From positions 28,230,583 through 28,294,582 of the forward strand of contig NC_089985.1 in the NCBI RefSeq assembly GCF_036417845.1: a stretch of DNA of 64,000 bases, written 5' to 3'. The stretch is from Apteryx mantelli. Lineage: Eukaryota > Chordata > Aves > Apterygiformes > Apterygidae. Both the position numbers and the translations under genes were made by a program. Positions 12,073 through 24,888 of this stretch are shown piece by piece. The notes below the pieces were generated by a model. That model was not told the origin of the DNA, made no database searches, and was given only the letters and a program-made list of their open reading frames with translations. Positions within the stretch are counted from its first letter, which is position 1, and each line of letters begins with the position of its first letter.

Positions 12073-15000
12073 TATATAAGATTTTGTCTGTAAGAATACC
12101 ACAATGCTAAGCATCACATTCAGAAATAAGTACTTGTGCTAGCACATTAAAAGCCCAGTGCAGTGGCAGAATAGGATGGTGATATTCAGATTTTTAAATT
12201 CCTGACTAGTAAATCATCTCCTACCAATTTGTATATGAAAAGGCAGAAATGGTGCTTTCAGTTAAGGCCTTGTTAGAGGAAAAATTTTGTACTTTTCTTC
12301 AGTAAGTTTCTTCTGAAAAACAGTCAGCTGATTTTCTTTCCAGTTAAAAATAAATACTGTTACTAGTCAAGATTCCAAGTCAGGAAAACTATTGACATCA
12401 GTTTTTCTACTAATGCACAGCTGAATAGTGTCCATCATCTGCTGAGGATGGAATATAATAAGACCTTTACTTTTACTTAACTTTTAAGAAGAGTTTCCAT
12501 TCAGGCACTACATTCTGCTGTACAAATACAAGTGAACTGTTGAAGTGTATGTCTTCATTCCAGTGCAATAACTCTGCAAACATTATACTGTAGGAGGTGG
12601 AACCCTGCTCCTGTTAGAACATAAATATCAAATTTACAGACTGCAGATCAAGGATTAAAGTGGAGGAAACAGTTGTGTAGCCAGAACTACACAATTAGGG
12701 AAAGTCATGTACCAAAAGTATGGATGCCCAAGTCACAAAGATTGTATTGCCACTGCCTTTAGAGGAGAAAGATTTCTCATATATTAGTACATAAAATAAT
12801 AAGCAGGCAAAAAAAGATATGCATTCCAATTCTCTCTAAAAATAATTACTATGAACTCTTACTTTACAATGGTGCATTATTTTTGTGACCAGACCTTAAT
12901 GTTCAAAGGGATATTGTAGCATATATTCTGTGAGGTCAATATCTCTATTCAGATTAATTTCGCTATGTGTATAGCACAGAAGAGCTCTAACCTTTACAGT
13001 ATTTAAATAATATCTTTGAATAGGATTAATTTCCTCCCAACCATAACCATCTGCCGAATAAGAATGTTTATGTGTTGAGTTTATAATATGGATGCTGGGT
13101 TTGGTTCTCAGCTGCTGAGAAACATGCAGCAAAAGTTGACTGTAGTCTTCAAAGTTAGCTGAATATCACCTTCACACTTCCAGTCCTACACCAGATGTAT
13201 GCTGGGCCAGACCCTTGGCATCATGGAAATCTGAATGTTTTTCTAAATTACTCTGGCTACTAATTGTGCCAAACCACCATTATAGTATCCAGCAATCTCA
13301 GGGCAGAGCACAGCTTTGCCCACGTTTCCTGTGCCAGTCCCAGACAAGCAGGTGGTTGGAGATTTATGCTGGCATTTGCTCCACTAGGAGGTCAGGATAC
13401 TCTAGAGTAATGCTTCCACTGGTAAATGTAGGAATTAGTGACACTTGGCACTGACAGAACAAGGCAAAGCAGCCTGGAAAAGAGAAATATTCTGGGCCTA
13501 GACAAAATAATAATAATTAAGAGTTATATCACATATACCTTCTAAAAGCATTTCTATTCTTTCTGGTTAATAAAAGAGTGTATTTTTAAGTGTCAGCTTA
13601 TTTAAAAATATAGTTAACATTTAATAACAGATTTTAGTGTTCATAATTGTATTTCTTTCAATGAGCCCCCCCCAGTGAGGTGACAGAATCTGTGACCTTG
13701 TAGTAGATGCTTGATGACTTCCACTGGCTATAGAAGCTAAGATCTGATTTGCTAGTAGGGTCATGCAACTTTTAGTTCATTTTAGGTATGCCCTCTAACT
13801 GCACATGCACCATTGATCAGCTACCATTGTTCTGGCATGAAAAAAATAATGTCCTCAAGAGGAACTCTTACAGGTGTATGAACTTGTTCTGCTAGAAGGC
13901 AAGGCAGACTATGGTATTAATGAATGTCAAAGAATACCTGGATTTTGCAAAGACAAAACTGCAATTTTCTTGCTAATGAACAAAATCCTGTTGTCATTAA
14001 ATCCATCAAAAATTTATAAAAGAATGTATTCAGTTAGCAGGGAGATCGAATGCATCACAGCAGGCTCAGGTAACCCTAGCCTACAATTAAATGTCATTTC
14101 CTCTTGGGAACAATTCTTCAACAAGAGAGCAGCAATAGTGCCAAGAACGTGTCAGCAGCTGCAACTGCAACTGGAAAACAGCAGGTTGTATTTCAGTGTC
14201 TTAATTTGTTGTCTTAAATACAACCCTGAGAACTTCAGGCCCAAAAAAGGTGACAGAGACATGGGGTTGGCATGTTAGCAATCTGAAACTGTCATTAGAG
14301 AACAGGAAACTGTTTTCTGACAGTGCATCCATAAACTCTACTTCTTCTCAGGTGTCCCTCTTCTTTTTATTTGTACCTTCACCAAAAAAAGATTAAAAAT
14401 TAAGTATGTAGATTTGTGTCATTGTTCAAGTTACTTGAAAATTTCAATGACAGAAAGTATAACTATTCAAAGTTCAATATGTCACAAATAAAAATCAAAT
14501 GTCAGTCCTTTCATTCTTAGTTGCAAGAATTCCATGTCAAATGAATTGCTACCTTACAATTTAATTCTAAAGAAGTTTAGATCAATGTTATTGATTTAAC
14601 AGAAACCTTAATTATTCATTTTATATCTAGATTATTATTAAAGTTTGCCACATGTTGACTAACTATTTTGGTAGGAAATTGTAACTGTCGAAATTAATAA
14701 TGGAGAAGTGCAGAGTTTACCCTGAGGCTGCAAAATTGGGAACTAGCAGGAGAAAAATATTTTAAAGAAGCTAGAAACGTATATGTGATTAAAAGCTTCA
14801 AGCTTCTACAAAAAAGCGTAGGGAGAACTACAGTTATTATCTTCCACTGTAGAATAATTAAGTACAAATAATAAAGATTACATGATCTCTGAAGTTATAC
14901 ATCTCTCTCTGTCAGAAAATGTATTCCTGAATGACAGCTGTTATAGGCCTTGGCTTGACGTGACACAAAGTATTTGAAGTTTTAACTGTGCAGAGAAATG

Positions 15001-18000
15001 CACAGTTCTCCACAGATATATCATTGTAGACTGCGAGAGGAGACCTTTGGCTGTGGCTGGAGGATTGTGTGACCACAACCTGGGACAACTGACTTCAGAC
15101 ACGGGGAGCAGGCAGGGGGAGAGGAGTTAAATAAATAAAGCCTTCACACAAAGGTCACAGACAGAACAAAGTCACTTTTCATAAAGAGAGAATCTATGAA
15201 AGTGACTTTCAGCACTCCTAGGGCAAAATCAGCAGAAGACCACAACACATCCTTTGAAAATTAGCTCAGAGGGGTGGCATGTCACATAATGGTAACCAGT
15301 CAAAAATATCCTGTGACAGGAACTTTCATCAATGAAACCTTCTATAATATGCCAATGACACTTAATAATGTACAAGAGAACCTTCCTTTGGAGCTGTTAT
15401 GCAAGATCTCCTCCTTTCCATTTTGAGTTGAGAAGTTGAATATAAGTTGAATATAGAGTATGTGCGAAAGTAACAGAAAAGAAATAATTTCAGATGAATT
15501 AACATTCTATCATCAAAAATACATATCTTAGGTCTTCTTGTGAACAAACCAGCAGTTATTAAAGCACTTTTCACAGGGAGAAAACCGACATGCATAATTT
15601 TCTTACAGGGAAACTAACTTGAGTAATTTGCAGTGAAAAAAATTAGAGTTGTGGGAGAAACTACTTTAAATCTGCAGGATAGGTGCAAATATTCCATTAT
15701 TCCCATGACCTTCAGGGTCTGGATGTACAAACAAATAAACACATAAACAACCCCCCCACACACACACTTTGCCTAAGTGAAAGACATTGGAAACTCTGCA
15801 CAAGACCCAAACTCCTGCGTATAATGAAGCATGTATATTGGGGTGGAGAAGGTGGTCCTTGAAAGCTTTCATACAAAAGAACTTGGAAGCAGGGCAGAAC
15901 TATTTTTTCATTCTAACTGGGTGCATAATGAATACAATAGGACAAATACTCCCATGTTTCATTTTCCTTTTTTTAATTAGGAAAGGGATAAATATCATCA
16001 AGATGATACTAAACATAGTGAACACTGGCACAGACTGTAGAAAAATAATCTTCTGAAAAGTGTTAGCAACCTCTCTCTTTCCAATTCAGTGGTATTTCAG
16101 GGTGTTTAGAATGTAGTTAATACAGTGTTCACATTCTGGAATGCTACAGGCATTTTTTCTGATGCATACAAATGAGTAGATATTAGTGCTTAAAAGACCT
16201 TTGCCAAACAAAATGTCAAGACAAAGAAGAAAACTTTTCTTCTTCCAGCAGTTCTTGGAAATTCAAGGAAAATAACTAAAGATTTTTTCTGTGTTCTAAG
16301 TGCATTTAAAACATATTTTGTCTACTGGTGTAATGTAAATGCCTTGATCTTAGGTCTTGAAGATAGGATGCTAATTTTTTTTTTTTTTTTTATTAAGAAG
16401 CCTAACTTTTCCCAAGACTGTGCTCATATTATTCATTTATTTTTGTTTTACTAGGTTTTTGTTCATAACAATAGAAACTTCACAGCTTGATAAATTACAT
16501 GTCAGAACCTGTTCCTGTTTATTGTTTGGGGGCTGAAGGGATCCAAAAGGTTTTGGCTTTTTGTTCTGTTTTTTTATAGCCACTTGAATAGTACAGGTAG
16601 ACACACAAATGTACACAGAGTACTTTAGACAGTTGATAGCTGTATTTTTTTTATTATTATTGCTATTTGTAATACATTTAGCCATTTCTCCATGATTTTC
16701 TAAGGATGCTCTAGGCATATCTGTTTATCTTATCTTTTTCAAAAAGTACTATTTTACCTGTAGAAATAATTGTTCCTTTGTATTATAAATCACAGAGACA
16801 CAGGCCCCTAAAGCACTACTGTATGTGGTTTACAAACAGAAATAAGCTAAAAGGCTTAACAGAGGCTGAATACAAAACCTGAAATTGCTTTGACAGGGTG
16901 CAATAATTTATTTATACTATTAGAAGTTAATTGATTCTAAGTCCATTAAATATTTCTGTAAGTGAGGGAAATGTCCAATTATGCTTAGCCATTAATCGAA
17001 TTAGCCTTTTAAAATACACGCTAAACTTTAATTTTTGGTGAAGCAGTGCTGAGAATGTCTTTTTATGGTGTAAAACTTTGATTCAGGAATTAACAAACTT
17101 AAAAAACAAACTCAAGTGTTTGGAATATTCTTCATTTTTGTTTTGAGTTTCTGAATAATTCTAAAAACTGTATTTTTGTATGATATGTAATTATTTAGAA
17201 AGGTCATCAACATTATGTTAATAACTGTAAGTGAAGAAAATCAGAATATGACTGCAATAATAGGAAGGAAGCTCATTTTAGCCAAGCTGGTATAAACTTA
17301 ATGCCATTTTGATAGCTCATTATTGAATTATGTTTCATTTATAAAATGTAGGAGTATACTCATTAAAGCAATTTACAAATGCACAAGAACTCTGACCGCA
17401 TGAACTTTGCCAGCCCCGTGGAAAAAATTGCTCTAGTGAATCTTTGAGGATATTGCCATTCTTTTCACGTCTATTAGCAGGCTCTGCCACAGGAAGATGG
17501 AATATGGTAGCCCATAGATTCTATACCCATTAGTGGTCTGTTGCTCACTTGTTGCTTTGAGAAATCATTAGCAGGTCGATGGGGTTTGTCAACCACTCAG
17601 TGTTTCACAAAAGTAAGGCACAGATGTCTCCAGGCAGGTGTTCCACGTACAATCAGCAGCCAATACTGCTTTGAGTGCAGTAGTGCAGTCTTAAGCCCAA
17701 AAGTCTACTCTCCTTTCAGTCTGCAATCTGAAATGTTTGAGGAACTTCTAATTCAGCTTTCCATTATAATCATCATACAGCTTTTCAGATGTGGCTTCAA
17801 CATTTGGCTTAATTACAGTATAATTGAAATATGCTTCTGGGTAGTGAAATTATTATCCTTTGGCTCTTAGAGAACTGTCTAAAGGCCTATTCCTTAAGTC
17901 CTGTGACAAAGAAAACTCTCAGTGGCTCTGTTTAAATAGATTAACTGCAAAGAAATCTTTGCCAGAGGTAAGACTGAAGGCCCTTAAAGAGAATAGCTTT

Positions 18001-21000
18001 GATTGAGACTGGTGAAATATAATTTCCCTGTTACATAGCAAGTTTTAAAGAATTTAGCAAAACAAACATTTTCCCTGTCACAAAATCATGTTTTTCTTCC
18101 AAGAAATGTTATCTCTGACTTGACTATTGGTTCATATCTAAGTCAGGTGCTGACGAAACTGGCAGCCCCTAATTTTAGCCTTATATTTTTGTATTATGCC
18201 TGTTTCAAGGATCTATTTAACTAACCTCTTCTGTAATCTCCCTCCAAAATATACCTCTGTACATCCATATTTCCAAATGACAAGTTTTGATAGTTAGAGT
18301 TTAATAAATCAGCTATACTGACACAGGGCTTATAAACTGCTAAAAGGGAGCAAAACAGTACATATGCCTAATAGAGAAGTGGGAAACTGGAAAGAGGACA
18401 AAATATACCCTCCAAGGACATAAGTAGCAATGAGTAGGATAATGTATTATTTAGAGACTGCCTAAATTACTTCTAGAAACCTGACATACAAACAGGTAAA
18501 ATCCAAAACTGTGAACTTTAATCAGCAAAAAATGGAAGAAAACAAAATACTTAGGGCTGTGTCAGTCAGTTTTCTACTATTGCAAGCAAAAATTAACAGA
18601 GCTGAAACTCCTGAATTAACAAAAGATTTTGCAAATCCATGTTGATCTCAAGAAATCTTTTCAGCTAAGAAAAGAAAAAAATGCAAGATTTATCAATGTA
18701 TTTTTTACAATTTCTATATGAAAAATTTTTTCAAGTTTAAAACATTTTATTGAACAATGTATTTTCATTGTGTCTATTTTTATATTTATGTTCAAATGAA
18801 ATGTTGTTTTAAAAGGCTCATTTAGTCAAGAAATTTTTAAAACTTTTGCTTCACCAAAAATTAAAAAAAAAAAAATTTGGGCTCAGCCCAGTCAATATTT
18901 TTAACAGAAGTGAAACAAAACTACAGTGTTTCTATTGCACAAGAGTGAACCCCTGCAAAAGAGAAGTCTGATATTCCATATACCTAAGGGATTTTGTCAC
19001 ATGCTACCATTTCAGTGACTGAGTGGGTAAACAAAACAGCCATTCCTGTTTCTCAGCTGTTTTGTTGTTTGACTCTGTGAGTAAAGACAAATTTTACATC
19101 CAGGCTTTTGAGGAAATGACCTATTTCAAAGGGATTGCAAACAGACAGAGAAATTAACTATCATCACCATTCCAAAATGCAAGAATCTTAAAGTCTTCTC
19201 TCCTTTTTCAAGTTAGCAAGAGTTAGGCCTAAGGACACAGAGCTATTGACACACATCTGCAGCCCTCTCTCCAGCTTTTAAGACCTGCATAAAAGCTGGG
19301 ACATTAGCCGCTGCAGCTGCTGGAGCTGTAGGCACAGCCTTGTAACCCAATGGGCAATCTCGCCCATGTCTCGCATTGGCCTTCAGATTATTTTTCTGTT
19401 ATATTAATATTGGAGGAAACATGAAAATGGGCAGGACCGTTAAACCTAAAATCTGCGCTACTGTCAAAATACAGCAGCTGCAGCAACATCTCTCAGCATT
19501 GCCTGTGATTACACACTCAGCAGCAGGCACCATCAGGGAGCCGGCCCTAGGCTTGGGCTGGAGTCGCAGCAAGCGCCCCTGTGAACCACCTCCCTGCCCC
19601 CAACTTCAGCAGCAAAGCCTTGGAAGCAAGCCCCATAGTGGTAGAAGCAGCAGCAGGTCTAGTAGTGCTGCTGAAACTGTAGTGGTGCAAGTCTGACATT
19701 ACAGATTAGTTGAAAAGTGTCTGAAAAAAATGATTTTGTCATGTTTGCCAGGCCATCATTACAGACCACCTCCTCTCTGCTGCCTGCCCTAGGCAGTGGG
19801 GAGGGACCATGTTCATACATATATCAACACTGCACTGTTCCATTTTTACCTGAAAAGATTATGCTCATTTCAAATTACTGCATGCAGTGCCAGTCAATCA
19901 ACATTTTTTCATTCTTCAGATCATACTGTGCTGGTTTCAAAGGGGTCTCAGGTAGGTTTTTATTGCTGTGGAAAGAAAGGGATAAAAGAGCTTTCGTTGA
20001 TTTCAGTTAATGAAAGCCAAACTGTGTCTTTGGTTTTGATTTTTAAACTAGTTTTGTTGGTACATAATTTATTTTTGACTTTTTAAATATTAAAACATAG
20101 GGGTTTGATGATTAAATACTGCAATTAACCATAGCAACATTTTCTAAATTTAAAATATAATTACAAGTTAATGATCAAGGCAAACAGGCATTTTTGGCTG
20201 ATAAAAGTGCTGACCTGATATATACCAACCTCCATTATCTTTGTTGGTAGCTAACCTCCAGGTATAGCATTAATCTGAAGCTGTTATTACAATTGCTATA
20301 TATATTTCAGTGCAGATGCCATTGTTATACATGGTATTATAAATTCTTTATCTTTGTGAGCAATACAGTCTTTGAAGATACACTTATAATCCAAGAATTT
20401 TGGAAGGATCCGCAGCAGATGTATGGACTTACATTTATTTTAATCTATTATCAATTCTTAATGAAGAATTGCACTAATAACACAGGCACTGGTGTTTAGA
20501 TTGAGATTTCTGAAAGAAATGTCTGCTTTTGCGACTGCCTCTGTTCAGTACCAATGAACACCACGCAGATAAACATGTTGAATCCACATCACTGATTTTT
20601 TCAATGGTCAATAACAGATGTGTGTTATCACATACTTATACAAAGTGATAGACAGATTACTTTTATGAACCTTGCAACAGTGATGCCTATTTCAGCCACC
20701 CTAAGTTTGCTTTTGCATACATGCAACAGACTAACCACACTTGTGACTAATTCTACTGAACTAAGTTCACAGAAGTACAGTTATTTATTTGCATGCCTAC
20801 TTCTTTTCAGTATGAAGACACTTAATTCTTGGCACAGAGAGAGTATTTCTTGAGAAGTATTTTCATGTGTAGTCATTTGGTGCTTACAAGAAGATGTGAA
20901 AAAGTAAAACGATCATTTTAAAACACTTCCAAGTCTTTGAGTAATTTATTATTATTGACTAAATTTTTGACTTTCAACACTTCATTTAGTCTATATTCAT

Positions 21001-23194
21001 TAATACAAGAATGATTCATTCACATCCAAAAACAAGCAAAACTACAATTAAGAATACTATTAATTAAAAAAAACAGCTTTTCCATTACCATTCTTCTTCC
21101 AAAAAGATTGATCCAAACATGTCATTATTTTTGAAATTTTAGTGAGAAAATAATGAGAAAGCTGTTTACATTTTTTAATTTCAATTTGTTTGGTTAACTG
21201 TCATCCATTCTGGTGAGTTGAAAATCTGGTTTTAAATATCTGGAAACCATTTTAAGCATCCAAGAAAGAAATACCTTTCAGAAATTTTTGAACTGGCATG
21301 TAATCTTTAGAGTGCTCAGTTCTGGCCGTTATTGATTAACTTGTGAAAGCACACTCCTGAATTCACACTGGCCATTCAGCATCTGTAGCTTTTGACTCCA
21401 GCCCATTGTCAGTTGAAGGTGTCCTTGACTGGTGGGCAGGTGGTTTGCTGCTAGTCTTTCACCTCTTGGTTTGAATAACAAAGTTGTTCTTCAGGCTGTT
21501 CAGTGAAATTCATTAGATGTTGTCAGAGTCCCATGTTTTCTGGTCATGGGCATCTGCATGATTCAGAAGAGTGAGTGATAGCTGTGGAAGACAAATACAT
21601 TCAGTAGCAGAAGGACCTTTCACAAAAGATTCCTGAATAGCTGTGTCAGATCCCAAAGAATTCCTTTGTTCTTTCCTTCATTCGGATCTGTCCCTGCTAC
21701 TTGGTAATGTGCAACTTGAGGATCCACAATACACCTAACCTTGTGATTAGCACCCAAATAGAACTAAAATATCAGTAAAAAGAGTCAGAAATCATGCAAA
21801 AGAATGTGAAATACAGGTATGTTATTGTCTTGATTCTGTGAATAGGTCTGAGTGGGCTGAAATCCTGGGAGCAGTCAGAAGACAATGAAGAGTTACAGTG
21901 TAGGAAATAATGCTAGATACATGACATGATGTAGATAGAAAATGATCAATAAAGATCAGCCAGTAGGACAACTGAGAAAACAATTTTTTGATTATAATAA
22001 TAAAAGTCATTTCAGACGATGCCATGACGGAATTCATCTCAGGCTTAAGGGGCAAAGCTTCATCTGTTATGACTTATCATTGCAACATTGATATCAATGG
22101 AGCTATGACATTTTATGTAAGCTGAAGATCTGTCCCTCAGCAGCTCAGATGTGGTTTATGTGCACTGCTGAGCCCATATACTAACAAAGCATTCTTGGCT
22201 CTGATTGCCATTCCATCTATGCTCACCACCTAGTTTACCAAGTAGATAAACAAATAGTGCTCTGCAAAAGAAGCTAAGGTCTCTGCAATTAAAGAGCTTT
22301 AAAAAACAATATGAAAATCAATTAAATTAATAAAAGCCTGCTTAGGGCAAAAACACGCTGAAACTGGAGAGTTTTAGAAAAAAGAACAAGAAGATAATAT
22401 CCACAGAAGATGGTGGATATATTATCATCATGAAAAATATTGATTTGTGTGCCCTACCAGACAAGCTATACAGTTGGTCAGTTGGTTACAAAAAGATATG
22501 CAAGAAAAAAAAATTAACCCCTTTCCTCATTTGATAGGAGGCATCAGCTGAAAAAGTTCAGAACTTAGCTAATTCTCCTACAACCCTGAAATGAGTCAAA
22601 ATAGTGTTTGAAATGTATCAAAAGTATTCCCTTCAGCTCTCTGCAAAAATGTCCTGGTATTAGCTACATAGTTAAATAGACTGCATTGACAGAGGCTTGT
22701 CTCAAAAGGCAGATTATTAGGTAGTGCACCAGATCAGTGTACACCATGCATTTGTGAACAGAATATTTGATTTTTTAAGAAAACGAAAATGACAATATTG
22801 CTGTGATCCAAGGGCTTCAATATCTCATCCTTTGACCATTGATTAACTTTTAACATGAAATGCTTTACCTATCATGCCTTATCTTGTACACTGTACTTCC
22901 TTAAAAATGTTTACTTGCTGCAGGTAGATATGCTTTATCCAACACAGGATCAGTGTACAGTCCTGATCTACAGGACTACTGCGTCTCCTTGTCCATAACA
23001 GAACAAGTGTAATTTCTTCCTGAGAAAGTAAATCCATGGAACTCAAACTCAATATCAGAATTTTTTGTTCTTTTTTTTTTGCTTGCCAAGTGGATTCTTT
23101 TAACTTACAGGTTGAACCTTTGTTTTACTATAATAGGATAGATGCCTACAAAGTTTATCTAAATCGGATCTGAATTTTTGAATTTTCCAGAATG
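12073..23194. other. AT-rich single-copy DNA
   Basis: About 11 kb with no gene I can support. It holds a T tract at about 16374-16393, a C7 plus CA-rich patch near 15750, an 11-bp perfect inverted repeat (19030-19040 with 19056-19066), and a somewhat GC-richer patch at 19260-19800 without splice or promoter signals that I can defend. Confidence 0.45.
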
Positions 23195-23270
23195 CATTTA
23201 TTAGACATTGGACAATTAGACATTATAGACATTTATTAGACATAGAATGTATTAGACATTTATTAGACAT
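23195..23270. repeat. TTAGACAT tandem-like repeat
   Basis: Five copies of TTAGACAT or TATAGACAT, several preceded by CATTTA, lie within about 75 bases. The variable spacing suggests slippage or local duplication. Confidence 0.6.
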
Positions 23271-23322
23271 AATTATTGGTCCTAATTCAGGACCAATTGG
23301 TTCTAATTCAGGACCAATAATT
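23271..23322. repeat. Inverted repeat with direct-repeat core
   Basis: AATTATTGGTCCT (23271-23283) is matched by its exact reverse complement AGGACCAATAATT (23310-23322). The core also contains a direct duplication of TCTAATTCAGGACCAA-like sequence. It adjoins the TTAGACAT repeat and may share its origin. Confidence 0.65.
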
Positions 23323-23710
23323 GGGTCCCACTGAGCTAGCATGAGCACAAATAAAAGCATATAGTCCCTGCCATATACATTGAAACAGAAAGTTTTGGAC
23401 TTTGCTGCTTTGAATTATAAAAGTAAATTTGTAAGCCCCGCTCAGGTATGACTTAAGCAACAATGCTGAATTCTCCCTACAGAGACTCTCTATATGTAAG
23501 GCTAATGATGTAACAGCTCTGTAACACAGTAAATGTATTAGAATTTTTCTTTCTTTACCATTCCCATTCTCCACAGTCTGTGTGATATCAGCACTGATGG
23601 TCTTACATCAGCAAGCTTCAGGAAACTCTAAGTGATGGAGCTCAGATAGAGTTTCCTCAACCACTGGAATGTTGTTGCCGTGGCATGAGAAACTGGGGAG
23701 AGAACATTTG

Positions 23711-24110
23711 AATACTGAACACTGCATGGGGACCAAAGTACCAGAAAAGTGAGTTCAAATGTGAAAAGGCACAGAGGAGGGCTGCTAGGATGATCAAGGG
23801 ACTCAGGGTCCTGTTTTTCAAGAAGATATTTTAAGAGCCTGAATTGTTCAGCTGAACAAAACAATTGAAGGCTGTGAGCACATATGATTGCTGTCTAGAA
23901 AACACATTGTAGGAGTAAATATTGAGCAGCGATACTGTAAGCTAAAGGACAATGCTGTCACTAGGGGAAAATGGTGATGGCTATAAATGTATTTAGCTGG
24001 AAATGAGACAGTTTTTAGCTATCGGAATAATGTGTTTCTGGAACTACCTTCCAATGGAAGGACGACAGGAGCTGGAATTCAGTAACTAGCTGTCTTAATA
24101 CCTATAGAGT
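23711..24110 (+). mobile_element. Ancient CR1 fragment, + strand
   Basis: Degenerate matches to the end of CR1 ORF2 appear in order: GGGCTGCTAGGATGATCAAGG (near 23780-23800), ATATGATTGCTGTCTA (near 23883), GCTAAAGGACAATG (near 23940), and TTCTGGAACTACCTTCCAATG (near 24035-24056). These correspond to the region after the reverse transcriptase where CR1 copies keep recognisable blocks. Divergence is high and no frame stays open. The matching motifs are of the older, sauropsid-wide CR1 type rather than the young avian type at 0.4-3.8 kb. Confidence 0.7.
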
Positions 24111-24771
24111 TATTTATTTATTCTTTCAGTATTTGCAGGTACCATTGTCAATTCTTGCAGTTACATGGGTGCTTTGAAAGGAGAATCTACCCTCATCATA
24201 AAAATGGCATAAAAATGTAAAGAAGCTATCTGCCTTGTTGAGGAACTCTAGTCATGAACCAGAGCTCTGAAAACTCAAAACTGAAAGATGGTCCATATCC
24301 AGACATACTCTGCATCTTCCTGCCTGTCCTTATAGCACTTTTGACAGACTTGATAGCTTCTTTCCATGTTTGTATCTGGCTGAAGCTAGTAATAAAAAGT
24401 TGTATCCCTCCAGCATTCATGAGCCCCAGTGGGCCACATCCTGCTTGCTTGCTTCGTATCTTTAGAGAAAAAGTGTATCCGAGTTATAAAATAGCATAAT
24501 CTATTCTAAAAGGAGCTTCAGCAGGACTGCTCAGGATGAGGGAAGTGATGTAAATGAATTACTACAATTAGCAGTATTGACCACATCTGATTATTTCCAT
24601 CATTAGCTTTAAATAGCCTTCAGAAACTATCAAAACATATATATTCTTAGGTCAGTTCTTCAGAACAGAAACATGTCTGCACCTGGACTTCTTTTCTACT
24701 GAATTTTCATTACTGAAAAAACAAGTTTGGGACATAACTCTGAGCTTCAGTTGGCAAAGAAATCCCACTAG

Positions 24772-24888
24772 AAATTACAGAATTACAGAATTACAGAATG
24801 GTTGAGGTTGGAAGGGACCTCTGGAGATCATCTAGTCCGACCCCCCTGCTCAAGCAGGGTCACCTAGAGCACGTTGCACAGGATCGAG
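24772..24888 (-). mobile_element. CR1 3'-end fragment, - strand, about 117 bp
   Basis: Reading on the minus strand, the fragment runs through the CR1 3' block found at 3670-3783 in the long copy (CTAGGTGACCCTGCTTGAGC and GATGATCTCCAGAGGTCCCT). It finishes in an octamer-like tail ATTCTGTAATTCTGTAATT. It is severely 5'-truncated, as most CR1 insertions are. Similarity to the long CR1 is high by eye, so it is a relatively young copy. Confidence 0.9.

Noticed and set aside
13874..14278. A 134-codon open frame on +, the longest outside transposons
   Set aside because: No recognisable domain, AT-rich composition like its flanks and no promoter or splice context. A frame of this length is expected about once or twice by chance in a window this size.
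18860..18900. A13 tract followed by GGGCTCAGCCC, considered as a SINE tail
   Set aside because: No RNA polymerase III A/B boxes or target duplication were found.
19376..19696. A 106-codon frame with Gln- and Ser-rich segments in a GC-richer patch
   Set aside because: Low-complexity composition explains the openness, and no exon signals are seen.
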